A stretch of 40,405 nucleotides of DNA from Beijerinckiaceae bacterium (GTDB taxonomy: Bacteria; Pseudomonadota; Alphaproteobacteria; Rhizobiales; Beijerinckiaceae): NCBI GenBank assembly GCA_030684835.1, contig JAUXWZ010000023.1:1-40405 (forward strand), in the 5' to 3' direction. The stretch's first letter is position 1, and the number at the start of each line of letters is the position of its first letter. Of the stretch, positions 25,442-33,159 are shown piece after piece. Position numbers and translations under genes: made by a program. The notes beneath the pieces are model-generated. The model did no database searches. It was not told the DNA's origin and saw nothing but the letters and a program-made list of their open reading frames with translations.

Positions 25442-26239
25442 ATGTCATTCACGACGACAGACCTGAAGGTTCGCCACATCGCGGCCCGCCAGATGCAGGC
25501 GGGCCCAACGCGGTCGGGCAAGGACGAAACAATCGTTTTTCTGCATGGGGCCTCAGGCCTGCCCCTTTGGAACGACTTTTTCGGCTCGCTTGCGGAGCGT
25601 TACAGCCTTCTTGTTCCCGAACATCCCGGCTTCGGTGGCTCGTCTCCGCCAGACGATATCCGCGATATTGCGGACATGGCCATGTACTACCTTGATTACC
25701 TTGACCGCTGCACTTCGGGAAAAGTCCATCTTATTGGCCATTCGGTAGGCGGCTGGATCGCCGCCGAGGCGTCCTGCCGGAACACACGGAAAATAGAAAG
25801 CCTTACTCTGATGGCGCCTGCCGGATTGCGCATCAAGGGCACGCCGACCGGCGACAATTTCATCTGGTCGCCCGAAGAGTCTGTTCGTAACCTTGTCTTC
25901 GATCCGGCGCTCGCCGAAAGGATGCTTTCGCGCGAGACCTCTGAGGAAGAAGCGGACATGATCCTGGCGAACAGGTTCATGGCGGCTAAGCTCGGCTGGG
26001 AGCCCCGCTGGCTGAACCCGGCGCTGGAGCGATGGTTGCACCGCATCGACGTTCCAACAAAGATCATTTGGGGTGCCAACGACAATCTGTTTCCGGCTGC
26101 TTACGGCAAGAAATGGAACGACCTCATCGAGGCATCCAGCCTTGAGGTGATCGACCGGTGCGGTCATCTTCCGCAAGTGGAGCGCCCCGACGAGAGCGCC
26201 AGGATCATCATCAGCTTCCTTGATGGAGCCGCAAAATGA
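25442..26239 (+). CDS. Alpha/beta-fold hydrolase (MhpC-like)
   Basis: A 265-residue cytoplasmic hydrolase. The oxyanion-type HGASG (in VFLHGASGLPLWNDF), the nucleophile elbow GHSVGG (S101), the acid in WGANDNLFP (about D214) and the histidine in DRCGHLPQVERP (about H242) make a full catalytic triad. The family includes C-C bond hydrolases of aromatic meta-cleavage and other ester or lactone hydrolases. Its stop overlaps the ATG of the LLM oxidoreductase (ATGA), so the two act together or in sequence. The substrate is unknown; ring-opened product hydrolysis is an inference from the neighbours. Confidence 0.9.
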   Translation: MSFTTTDLKVRHIAARQMQAGPTRSGKDETIVFLHGASGLPLWNDFFGSLAERYSLLVPEHPGFGGSSPPDDIRDIADMAMYYLDYLDRCTSGKVHLIGHSVGGWIAAEASCRNTRKIESLTLMAPAGLRIKGTPTGDNFIWSPEESVRNLVFDPALAERMLSRETSEEEADMILANRFMAAKLGWEPRWLNPALERWLHRIDVPTKIIWGANDNLFPAAYGKKWNDLIEASSLEVIDRCGHLPQVERPDESARIIISFLDGAAK

Positions 26240-27378
26240 AGTTCGCCTGCTTCACACTTATGCCGTACCGCCCGCTCGATATGGCGGAGCGAAACAAGCA
26301 TCGCTCGGCTTGGGTCGTGATGCCGAACTCGCTTTACGATCCCCGGAAGGGCGCGGACGAGTACGAGTCCTACATCAGCCAACTGGCGCTTGCCGAGACG
26401 CTTGGCTTCGACATCATCGCAGTGAACGAGCATCATCAGACGGCGTACGGCATGATGCCGGCTCCGAACCTCATCGCCAGCGCACTCATCCAACGGACCA
26501 AGAAGGCGAAGATCGCGGTGCTGGGGCGCGCTTTGCCGCTCGTGAACAATCCCATCACGATCGCCGAGGAATTCGCGATGCTCGACACCTTGTCGCGCGG
26601 CCGTCTTATTGCCGGCTTCGTGCGCGGCATCGGAACCGAATACCACGCGACGGGAATCAACCCGGCGTTCTCCCACGAGCGATACCTTGAAGCACATGAC
26701 CTCATCGTACAGGCGTGGACGCGGACCGGCCCCTTTGAATTTGAGGGCAACCATTACAATTTCCGCTATGTAAACCTGTGGCCGCGTCCTTATCAGGAGC
26801 CCCACCCCCCAATCTGGGTGCCGTCACAGGGCTCATCTGAAACGATCCGCTGGGCCGCCTCGCCAGAGCGGCGATATCCCTTTCTGGTGACCTTCTCGGC
26901 GCAGGATCTCGTAATCCGCTATCTCCAGATGTACAAGAATCAGGCGCGCGAGTTCGGCTACGAGGCGAGCGGCGATCAGCTTGGATGGGCGGCTCCCATC
27001 TATGTCGCCGACACCGACGAGAAAGCGAGGGCCGAGGCGAAGGCCGGAGCCGAGTCCCTGTTTAATGACTACCTTTACAACCCATGGGAGATGTTGCTGC
27101 CGCCGGGTTATATGTCGAAGTCGTCCATGAAGAACACGATGAAGATGCGCAAGGCGCTCGGTTCACGTCCTCGCACCCATAGCATCGATTCGCTCATGGA
27201 GTCCGGGACAGTCATCGCGGGCTCGCCCAAGACGGTTCTCGAGAAAATCAACCGGGTCAGAGATCAGACCGGCGTCAACATTCTCGTTTCCATGTTGCAG
27301 TTCGGTGTGATGTCCGACGAACTCGCCATTCGCAACATGAACATGTTTTCGTCGGAAGTTATGCCGCACCTGCGGTGA
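26236..27378 (+). CDS. LLM-class (luciferase-like) flavin-dependent oxidoreductase
   Basis: A 380-residue bacterial-luciferase-like monooxygenase. It shows the TIM-barrel landmarks ETLGFDIIAVNEHHQTAYG, KIAVLGRALPLVNNPITIAEEFAMLD, SRGRLIAGFVRGIGTEY and PHPPIWVPSQGSSETIRWAA. A late substrate-region loop and the C-terminal GSPKTVLEKINRV follow. Such enzymes use FMNH2 or F420H2 to hydroxylate or open rings, alkanes or sulfonates. It is translationally coupled to the alpha/beta hydrolase upstream, which suggests oxygenation and hydrolysis as consecutive steps. No flavin reductase gene is in the window. Family certain, substrate unknown. Confidence 0.92.
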   Translation: MKFACFTLMPYRPLDMAERNKHRSAWVVMPNSLYDPRKGADEYESYISQLALAETLGFDIIAVNEHHQTAYGMMPAPNLIASALIQRTKKAKIAVLGRALPLVNNPITIAEEFAMLDTLSRGRLIAGFVRGIGTEYHATGINPAFSHERYLEAHDLIVQAWTRTGPFEFEGNHYNFRYVNLWPRPYQEPHPPIWVPSQGSSETIRWAASPERRYPFLVTFSAQDLVIRYLQMYKNQAREFGYEASGDQLGWAAPIYVADTDEKARAEAKAGAESLFNDYLYNPWEMLLPPGYMSKSSMKNTMKMRKALGSRPRTHSIDSLMESGTVIAGSPKTVLEKINRVRDQTGVNILVSMLQFGVMSDELAIRNMNMFSSEVMPHLR

Positions 27379-27553
27379 GGTTGCGGCCGGCCGCCGGTTG
27401 CCTGGCGGCTCGCTCCTGTTGAGTGCAAAGGAAGCTTGCATCAGGGAGGAAACAGCATGGGAAAGACTCGACTCGCGCGGTGCACATGCGCCCGGTGGTC
27501 AAGGACAGGATCGACCGCTATTTTCTACTGAGCGTTATGAGGAAGGCGCTTCC

Positions 27554-28024
27554 ATGAGTTCGGGTATGTCTCCGATTACGTGTCCGGTCACCGTGGTTCC
27601 GCCGCTGACCCCGTTCGATCATAATCTCCGGGTGGATTATCAGTCCCTTGCCCGGGCGATCGACTATGTTGTGGATGATGGCAACGCCAGCATCGTGGTG
27701 GCGGCCGGCGTCGAGGCGCAGGAATATCAGTATCTCGACTGGGCGAGCCGCAAGGAGCTCATCACTAAAACAATCGATTTCGTAGGCGGACGCCGCCCCG
27801 TTGCGGTGGGCGTCACACACCCCTCATTCAAGCAGGCGATCGAACTCGCACAGCTCGCCGAGACGAAAGGCGCCGCCTTTCTTCAAATTCTGGCGCCTAA
27901 CCGGCCAATCGGCGGCCCGAAGCCAACCGGCCACAACATCGCCTATTTCGAGGCGATCGCCCATGAGACGAGCTTGCCGCACATGTTCTATCTCAACCAG
28001 GGGCGTGTCGAGCTTTCAGGTTGA
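27554..28024 (+). pseudogene. Truncated DHDPS-family lyase gene
   Basis: The first 150 or so residues match the intact paralogue at 29366-30286 block by block (PVTVVPPLTPFD, NASIVVAAGVEAQEYQYLDW, RRPVAVGVTHPSF, GAAFLQ-LAPNRPIGGP, FEAI..ETSLP). Homology stops abruptly at FYLNQG (near 28003), and a short unrelated tail RVELSG ends the frame. The catalytic lysine region and the second half of the barrel are missing, so the product should be inactive. The copy is divergent from its paralogue, not a recent duplicate. The ATG at 27554 aligns with the paralogue start. The broken end faces another broken gene on the other strand, marking a rearrangement scar. Confidence 0.85.
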
Positions 28025-28074
28025 AGGGGCCTGTCCTGTCCGCTATCGCCCGATAGCATTGCGGGCGCGTGCGG

Positions 28075-28106
28075 CGACTGAAGGAGCTGACGACTGAAGG
28101 AGCTGA
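28075..28106. repeat. Exact tandem duplication of a 16-base unit
   Basis: CGACTGAAGGAGCTGA occurs twice in direct succession within the junction between two truncated genes. It is probably a slippage or repair product formed at the rearrangement point. Confidence 0.75.
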
Positions 28107-28119
28107 CGCGTAGATGCGC

Positions 28120-28789
28120 TCGACGAAAGTTTAAATCAGTGATTGGATAGATGCCAGTCCGCTTGAAATAATCCTGCTCGGTCATTTTATAATTTGGTAA
28201 CATCCTCACGATGTCTGCCGCTTCCTGGAGGAACAATTCAGGAATGGAAAGCGACAGTAGCGCATCACGTTCGACGCGCGCAAACTTCGCCTCTAGCGGA
28301 ATCTTATCTCCGTTTCCAGAAACTCCAGCCTCACGTCGGACGGCAGATCCATCGAGATCAGCGGCGCTTCGCGATGGTTTTCATGCCGCCCACAAACCAG
28401 TGAATGTCTTGCGAACGCGCGCCGTAATCGTGCTCTCATGCCGCGCATGAAGGTGAGCCCCGCTGATCTGTACTGCGACGTGCCGACGCGCCTACCCTTA
28501 AGATGAGCGGGGCTGTTAATGCCGGACACAGGGGCACATAAAAGCACGAATGGCCAAAGAACTTGGACAGCGCTACCGGGATCGCTCGGAAGGGCAGTGT
28601 CCCCGGCTTTTGAGCGCTGTGTAAGATCAGAGTGATAGTCCGAGACCTCAAAATACAGATCGTCGAGCATGCTGATGCATCTCGCGCGGACGTAGTAACT
28701 TGATGTCGAGAACAATGGCTTCGGGCTGAACGCGTCCATCCATCACGGTCATAATCCCGGCTCGCCATAGGTAGGTTCAGTTTAGCCAT
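28120..28789 (-). pseudogene. Decayed 4,5-dihydroxyphthalate decarboxylase-like gene
   Basis: The minus strand preserves most of the first 200 residues of this family, but spread over all three frames. The blocks in order are MAKLNLPMASRDYD, MDGRVQPEAIVLDIKLLRPREM, MLDDLYFEVSDYHSDL, FRAIPVALSKFFGHSCFYV, SPAHLKGRRVGTSQY, DIHWFVGGMK, LISMDLPSDVRLEF and FLQEAADIVRMLPNYKMTEQ. At least five frameshifts separate them, and homology ends after YFKRTGIYPI near 28142, where a junction begins. The family is an ABC-binding-protein-like fold annotated as phthalate-pathway decarboxylase. As the last gene of the minus-strand block B, it hints that the block once served phthalate-type aromatic carboxylates. 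Confidence 0.75.
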
Positions 28790-28929
28790 TCTGGCGCTCT
28801 GTGGTTAGGGGAAGGCGCTAGGATTGCGATACAACTTTCAAAATTGATGAGGTTGATTTGCTTGGCGCGGATCAGCCAGCAGCCATCTATCTCGCGAGCA
28901 CGATTCCTACTTAAAGAAAGCTCGTGAGC

Positions 28930-29364
28930 CTACTCCTCGAGGCCCGTAGCTTCGTAGAAATAACGAAGCGCTGCTTCGGCAACTTCAACATCCTGCAGGG
29001 CTGTTCCGGAACTCACGCCTATTCCTCCCACCACGACTCCGTTCAATTTCACGGGCAAGCCGCCTCCAATAATGCAGAAGTGCCCGTTATTGGTCACATG
29101 GATGCCAAACGTAGGCTGGCCCGGTTGACAGAGCTGGTTGTAGACGTGCGTGGGATTGCGCGCTGCGGCAGCTGTAAAGGCTTTATCTATTGCGATTGAG
29201 ATCGAGCTGATCTTCCCGCCGTTCATTCGATCGAATGCAATCAGGTTACCCGCTTCGTCGGCAACGGCAATGCACATGGGAATTTCCATGTCATTCGACT
29301 TTCTGGTTGCGCCATCGATGAGCATTCGTGCGTCCTCAATTGCAAGACGATCCACCTTAAGCAT
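28930..29364 (-). CDS. HbpS/GlcG-like (DUF336) small protein
   Basis: A 144-residue protein of the GlcG/HbpS family. Typical segments are AVADEAGNLIAFDRMNGGK, SISIAIDKAFTAAAAR, the glycine-rich IIGGGLPVKLNGVVVGGIGVSSG and DVEVAEAALRYF. Family members bind haem or small organic ligands or act as accessory proteins in catabolic operons; a clear enzymatic role is not established. The start lies one base after the stop of the DHDPS-family gene, so the two are in one operon and probably act in the same pathway. There is no signal peptide, so it should be cytoplasmic. Confidence 0.88.
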   Translation of the reverse strand: MLKVDRLAIEDARMLIDGATRKSNDMEIPMCIAVADEAGNLIAFDRMNGGKISSISIAIDKAFTAAAARNPTHVYNQLCQPGQPTFGIHVTNNGHFCIIGGGLPVKLNGVVVGGIGVSSGTALQDVEVAEAALRYFYEATGLEE

Positions 29365-29365
29365 A

Positions 29366-30286
29366 TCAGCCTCTTACAGGTTTGAAATCGGTGCTTTGGA
29401 GATACGCATGGAGCTGTGCAAGCTTCTCGCTCCCAATTGGTGGATAGGGCGGATAGGGATCGCCGCATGGCACGCCAAGGTAGGTCATAGCATGCTTCAT
29501 AACCGTCGCCATGCCCGCATCCATCCAGCGCGCGGGAAAGAGGGCGAACTGCAATTGCAGACGCGCTGCCTCCTTGATGTTCCCGGCGACATATGCCTCG
29601 ATGATCTTGTTGGCGAGAAACGACGCCGGTGGGGGCAGGGTGACGCCTGTTCCACCAAGCAAAAGTGATGCAAGCAGCATTTGCATCGTGGTGAAATAAT
29701 GCGCGTGTCCCGCATGTTCAATTTCAACAATGAGGCGTGAAACACGAGATAGATCGCGCGAACTTTCCTTGACGTATTTTACACGGTCGATCTTGGCGAT
29801 CTCGACTGTGGCTGCAGGACTGGGGTCGGCGCCTGGTCCCTGGTTTAGGTAGAACATCAGCGGCAGGCTCGTCTCGCGAGCGATAGCCTCGAAATACGCT
29901 ATGATATCGGATGTAGGGGTGGGCCCACCGATCGGGCGATTGGGAGCCAACACCTGCAAGAAAGCGGCCCCCTTCCTCTCGGCTAGTTGAGCGAGTTCGA
30001 TCGCCTGCCTGAATGATGGATGCGTCACGCCCACAGCGACGGGTCGACGACCGTCAACGAAGTCAATCGTGCGGGTTATGAGTTCCTTACGGCTGTCCCA
30101 GTCGAGATACTGATATTCCTGCGCCTCAACGCCCGCCGCCACGACGATGCTGGCGTTGCAATCGTCTACGACGTAGTCGATCACGCGAGCGAGATTGGAA
30201 TAGTCGACGCGTAAGTTTTCATCAAATGGCGTCAGCGGAGGCACAACGGTCACCGGACGCTTGGTAGGAGCCAGATCAGAAGCCAT
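29366..30286 (-). CDS. DHDPS/NAL-family lyase or aldolase
   Basis: A 306-residue class I aldolase-like protein. The N-terminal PVTVVPPLTPFDENLRVDY is typical of the family. The Schiff-base lysine should be the one in RVKYVKESSRD, and the tyrosine of the YNVP-like motif appears as FYLNQGPGADPSP. The C-terminus is full length. The family includes DapA, but also hydratase-aldolases that split side chains in aromatic degradation; a lysine-biosynthesis role is unlikely here because the neighbours are catabolic. It lies between an alpha/beta hydrolase (12 bases upstream) and a HbpS/GlcG protein (1 base downstream). A truncated divergent paralogue sits about 1.3 kb away in opposite orientation. Confidence 0.9.
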   Translation of the reverse strand: MASDLAPTKRPVTVVPPLTPFDENLRVDYSNLARVIDYVVDDCNASIVVAAGVEAQEYQYLDWDSRKELITRTIDFVDGRRPVAVGVTHPSFRQAIELAQLAERKGAAFLQVLAPNRPIGGPTPTSDIIAYFEAIARETSLPLMFYLNQGPGADPSPAATVEIAKIDRVKYVKESSRDLSRVSRLIVEIEHAGHAHYFTTMQMLLASLLLGGTGVTLPPPASFLANKIIEAYVAGNIKEAARLQLQFALFPARWMDAGMATVMKHAMTYLGVPCGDPYPPYPPIGSEKLAQLHAYLQSTDFKPVRG

Positions 30287-30298
30287 TGTGCGCGTTCC

Positions 30299-31171
30299 TC
30301 AAACGGTCACCGGCAAATAACGGTCGAGCCAATCCTTTACGACGGCGCGCACGCGCGGCATAGATTCAGCAAACATGAAGTGATCGGTCTCGTTGAAAAG
30401 ATGTAGATCTTTTGGCTTACCGGCGCGTTCGAACAAGCGGATCGACTGTTCGGTTGGCGTTACGGAATCGACTGAGCTGTGCAATAAAAGAAGGGGACGC
30501 GGACTGAGCTTCTCAATCACCTCTTCCGCCTTGAAGTCGAACATGCTCTGGGCCGTATCAGCGGGAAACTGCTCAACCGATTTCTCGAGGATGTGATGTC
30601 GCATTCGGTCGGGCACAGGGACGATGTCGTAGCGGTCAACTATCATGGACCTGCCATTCTTCGCTTTGTACCTGCGGTTTTCCTCAAGCATGTCGGTGAA
30701 TTTCTTCCACGCCGCCTCGCCTGGATGCTGGCCGCGGAACTTGCGCTCTCCGTTGCCCCAGCCGCCAGAGGAAATGACGCAACCAAACCGATCATCGATG
30801 CTGCCGGAATAAAGGGCGACGGCCGCTCCGAAACTACTTCCCATCACGCCTATCCGATTTGGATCGACGGATGGATGTTTTTGCAGAAATGAGAGAGCAT
30901 TGCGGGTGTCTGCGACCTGATCGAGACAGAGTATGTGCCCAAACTCCCCTTCACTGTCGCCACAAGATCTCATGTCGAACCTAAGAGTAATGTAGCCCCA
31001 GTCGTTCAGCATTTTACAGGGTATTTGGACGTTCCCAGCGTTCCTGTTGCTACCGAAGCCATGGAGAACGATCACTGCGGGGCGAGTCTCGCCGGGACGG
31101 ATGTCATGGGGTAGACCGATCGCGCCAGAGAGCTTAAGTCCATCCGAAATGATTGCAACGCTTTCTTCCAT
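30299..31171 (-). CDS. Alpha/beta hydrolase (dienelactone-hydrolase or FrsA-like)
   Basis: A 290-residue cytoplasmic hydrolase. The core has VIVLHGFGSNRN (oxyanion), the elbow GSSFGAA (nucleophile serine), the acid in LHSSVDSVTP and the histidine in NETDHFMF, a complete triad. I chose the ATG at 31169-31171 because GGAGG sits about eleven bases upstream; a start at 31219 would run into the divergent promoter. It is the first gene of block B and is followed after 12 bases by the DHDPS-family lyase. Likely substrates are ring-opened or lactone intermediates, which is inference from the context. Confidence 0.88.
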   Translation of the reverse strand: MEESVAIISDGLKLSGAIGLPHDIRPGETRPAVIVLHGFGSNRNAGNVQIPCKMLNDWGYITLRFDMRSCGDSEGEFGHILCLDQVADTRNALSFLQKHPSVDPNRIGVMGSSFGAAVALYSGSIDDRFGCVISSGGWGNGERKFRGQHPGEAAWKKFTDMLEENRRYKAKNGRSMIVDRYDIVPVPDRMRHHILEKSVEQFPADTAQSMFDFKAEEVIEKLSPRPLLLLHSSVDSVTPTEQSIRLFERAGKPKDLHLFNETDHFMFAESMPRVRAVVKDWLDRYLPVTV

Positions 31172-31254
31172 CGCTACGCTGTCCTCCAACTGACTTCCAG
31201 ATTGATGCGAATATAGCATTATGCTCTACTGAATTTGCAAGAGGGAGGAACGCA
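31172..31254. promoter_or_regulatory. Divergent promoter region with an 11-bp palindrome
   Basis: An 83-base gap between the block B hydrolase and the divergent binding-protein gene. It is AT-rich and contains AGCAT-T-ATGCT at 31215-31225, a perfect dyad and a good candidate operator for coordinated control. GGGAGG sits before the plus-strand start. No regulator gene is present nearby. Confidence 0.5.
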
Positions 31255-32280
31255 ATGATCGCCCACCGAGTCGCGGCTCTTGGAACGATGGCGCTCGTGT
31301 TGCTTCCTGGCGTGGCCCATGCGCAGGCAGCCAACGAATTCTACCAAGGGAAGACCATCAGTTTCGTGGTCGGAGCAGGAGCGGGAGGGAGCTACGACAT
31401 TTATGCTCGCACGCTCGCCGCGCACATGCCGAAATACATTCCCGGAAACCCACAAATCGTTGTCAAGATGGCTGGGGGCTCGGGCGGCGGTATATCGACC
31501 GCCATCCAGATCGAGCACACTGCGCCCAAGGACGGGACTGTGTTCGGTATGACCCAGCACACAAACGTAATCAGTCAACTCACTGAGCCCTCGGTCGCAG
31601 GGAAGTACGATGTTTCGAGATGGCGCTGGGTGGGAAACATGGCCAACCTGCGTAACGTCTTGGCGATATGGCACACTGCTCCCGCCCAGACTCTGGAAGA
31701 CGCAAGAGCAATCGAAGTTATAGTAGGCGCAACAGGCAGAAACTCACCGACTTTCATCGTCCCTCAGGCGCTCAATATCCTTGCTGGCACCAAATTCAAG
31801 ATGGTTCTTGGCTACAATGGCGTTGCTGACTTGAATCTTGCTATGGAGCGGGGCGAAATCCAAGCCCGCGGGGGCTCGTGGATTAGTGTAGTCGCTCAGA
31901 CGCCAGCATACATTACTGAAAAGAAGTTAACAGCGCTTGTCGTCGACGGACTCACGCGAGATCCTCTTCTCCCGACGGTGCCAACCCTTTTGGAGCTTGC
32001 GAGTACACCAGATCAGAAAGCGGCTGTTCGTGTGATCTCTGGTGCGAACGAATTTTCTCGCGCGGTATTCCTTCCGCCCGGCACCCCCCAAGAACGCATC
32101 GACATGCTGAGGCCGGCCTTCGACAAAGCGATGGTAGATCCAGAGCTAATCGCCCAGGCAAACAAACTGAAATTACCGATCGAGCCAACTTCAGGCACAG
32201 AGCTCGACAAGATCGCGAAGGAAGTCGTGTCCTCGTCGTCAGATTCGATAGCCCTAGCAAGGAAATTACTTGGAGAATAG
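31255..32280 (+). CDS. TctC-like periplasmic substrate-binding protein (divergent subtype)
   Basis: A 341-residue protein with a signal peptide ending VAHAQA, then NEFYQGKTISFVVGAGAGGSYD and the KYIPGNPQIVVKMAGGSGGG loop that replaces the usual TctC cleft sequences, and GYNGVADLNLAMERGE later on. The same subtype occurs at 36991-38013 (FYRGRTVYVISAGGAGG, RHIPGNPNVV, GYKDISEIHLAMERGE). It should bind a carboxylate in the periplasm. The start at 31255 follows a GGGAGG; an upstream reading frame into the promoter was rejected. It is divergent from block B and probably feeds it. No TctAB genes are seen. Confidence 0.9.
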   Translation: MIAHRVAALGTMALVLLPGVAHAQAANEFYQGKTISFVVGAGAGGSYDIYARTLAAHMPKYIPGNPQIVVKMAGGSGGGISTAIQIEHTAPKDGTVFGMTQHTNVISQLTEPSVAGKYDVSRWRWVGNMANLRNVLAIWHTAPAQTLEDARAIEVIVGATGRNSPTFIVPQALNILAGTKFKMVLGYNGVADLNLAMERGEIQARGGSWISVVAQTPAYITEKKLTALVVDGLTRDPLLPTVPTLLELASTPDQKAAVRVISGANEFSRAVFLPPGTPQERIDMLRPAFDKAMVDPELIAQANKLKLPIEPTSGTELDKIAKEVVSSSSDSIALARKLLGE

Positions 32281-32416
32281 TCCGCTCTCGCACCTTATCA
32301 ATGATAGGCGGATCTGCGACCGCTGTGTTTTTCGGACGGTCCCAGACTAAGCAGAAATCGGGTGTCCGTCGTCAGAAACATTTGGCTCAGAATTCGTTGT
32401 GGATTAGCGGAGGGAC
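32281..32416. other. Intergenic, leads into an IS remnant
   Basis: No gene. A weak dyad TTATCA-A-TGATA lies just after the binding-protein stop. The end of an IS3-family remnant begins near 32417. Confidence 0.3.
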
Positions 32417-32795
32417 TGTCTCATCCTGGGGTTTATGTTAAGCCGCGATGTCGCGGTGCTGCAAGCGCCGATTTTGGATACTCTGGCGTTTGATCCTTTC
32501 GCGCTGTTTGAATGATACCTGCGGCCCTGCCGAAGTAGGCATCGGCTGGCGTTACGTTGTCGAGACTCTCGTGATAGCGCCGGTGGTTGTAATGCTCGAC
32601 GAAGGTGCCGATCCGGACCTCCAGGTCGCCGGGCAGGAAGTAGTTTTCCAGGAGGATCCGGTTCTTCAGGGTCTGATGCCAGCGTTCGATCTTGCCCTGG
32701 GTCTGGGGATACATGGGAGCGCCCCGGACATGGCTCATCCGTTGGGCCTCGATATAGTCCGCCAGCTCCCCGCCGATGTAGCTGGGGCCATAGCA
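32417..32795 (-). mobile_element. IS3-family transposase fragment (integrase-core C-terminus)
   Basis: The minus-strand frame encodes the C-terminal part of an IS3-type DDE transposase. Its blocks are YGPSYIGGELADYIEAQRMS, HVRGAPMYPQTQGKIERWH, QTLKNRILLENYFLPGDLEV and FVEHYNHRRYHESLDNVTPADAYFGRA. The N-terminal integrase core and orfA are missing; homology begins near 32795 at a junction with unrelated sequence. The open frame itself runs 32433-32918. It is a dead remnant. Confidence 0.85.
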
Positions 32796-32832
32796 CCTAC
32801 GGAAGGAATGAGGGGAGGCAGCCGGAGACAGC

Positions 32833-32865
32833 GGTGCGCGCAGCTTTTCGCTGCAAGCGCGCACC
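32833..32865. repeat. Strong GC-rich hairpin
   Basis: GGTGCGCGC at 32833-32841 and GCGCGCACC at 32857-32865 are perfect 9-bp arms. The spacer also pairs internally (AGC with GCT around TTTTC), making a long bulged stem. There is no T-run next to it, so it is not a classical terminator. Confidence 0.6.
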
Positions 32866-33159
32866 GATCGAGGCAGCCATGGCCAGCAGCCGCGTCTGCG
32901 GCCGGCTGAGAGTCTCATCGAACATTAGCACGCCTGGCGTTTTCGTAAACGATCAAAGCCAGTTCAGTGGTACACTTTGCGCCCGCTGATGCTGGCGAGC
33001 GCCGGGCTTGTTGGCCGGGTCCGCGTTGACGTTTCAGACGATGTCTATAGAGTTACAACTATAAACAAAGACAAAATTTTAGGGAGGTTGGGATCTGATG
33101 GCTTCGCTTGTTAATGCGCGCTTGAGTTCAGCAAATATTCCGCCGACGTGGAGGCGGAG
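32866..33159. promoter_or_regulatory. AT-rich leader of block C with an imperfect dyad
   Basis: The first part looks like mobile-element debris. Bases 33040-33080 are AT-rich against the background and hold TATAGAGTTACAACTATA (33046-33063), with perfect 5-bp arms TATAG/CTATA, a candidate operator or promoter element for the Rieske operon. A TTGACG lies at 33026-33031, but its spacing to the nearest -10-like TATAGA is short, so boxes are not assigned. The ribosome site GGAGG is just before 33160. Confidence 0.4.

Noticed and set aside
29366..30286. Calling the intact DHDPS-family gene dapA for lysine synthesis
   Set aside because: The neighbours are catabolic, a paralogue lies nearby, and the tyrosine motif differs from typical DapA.
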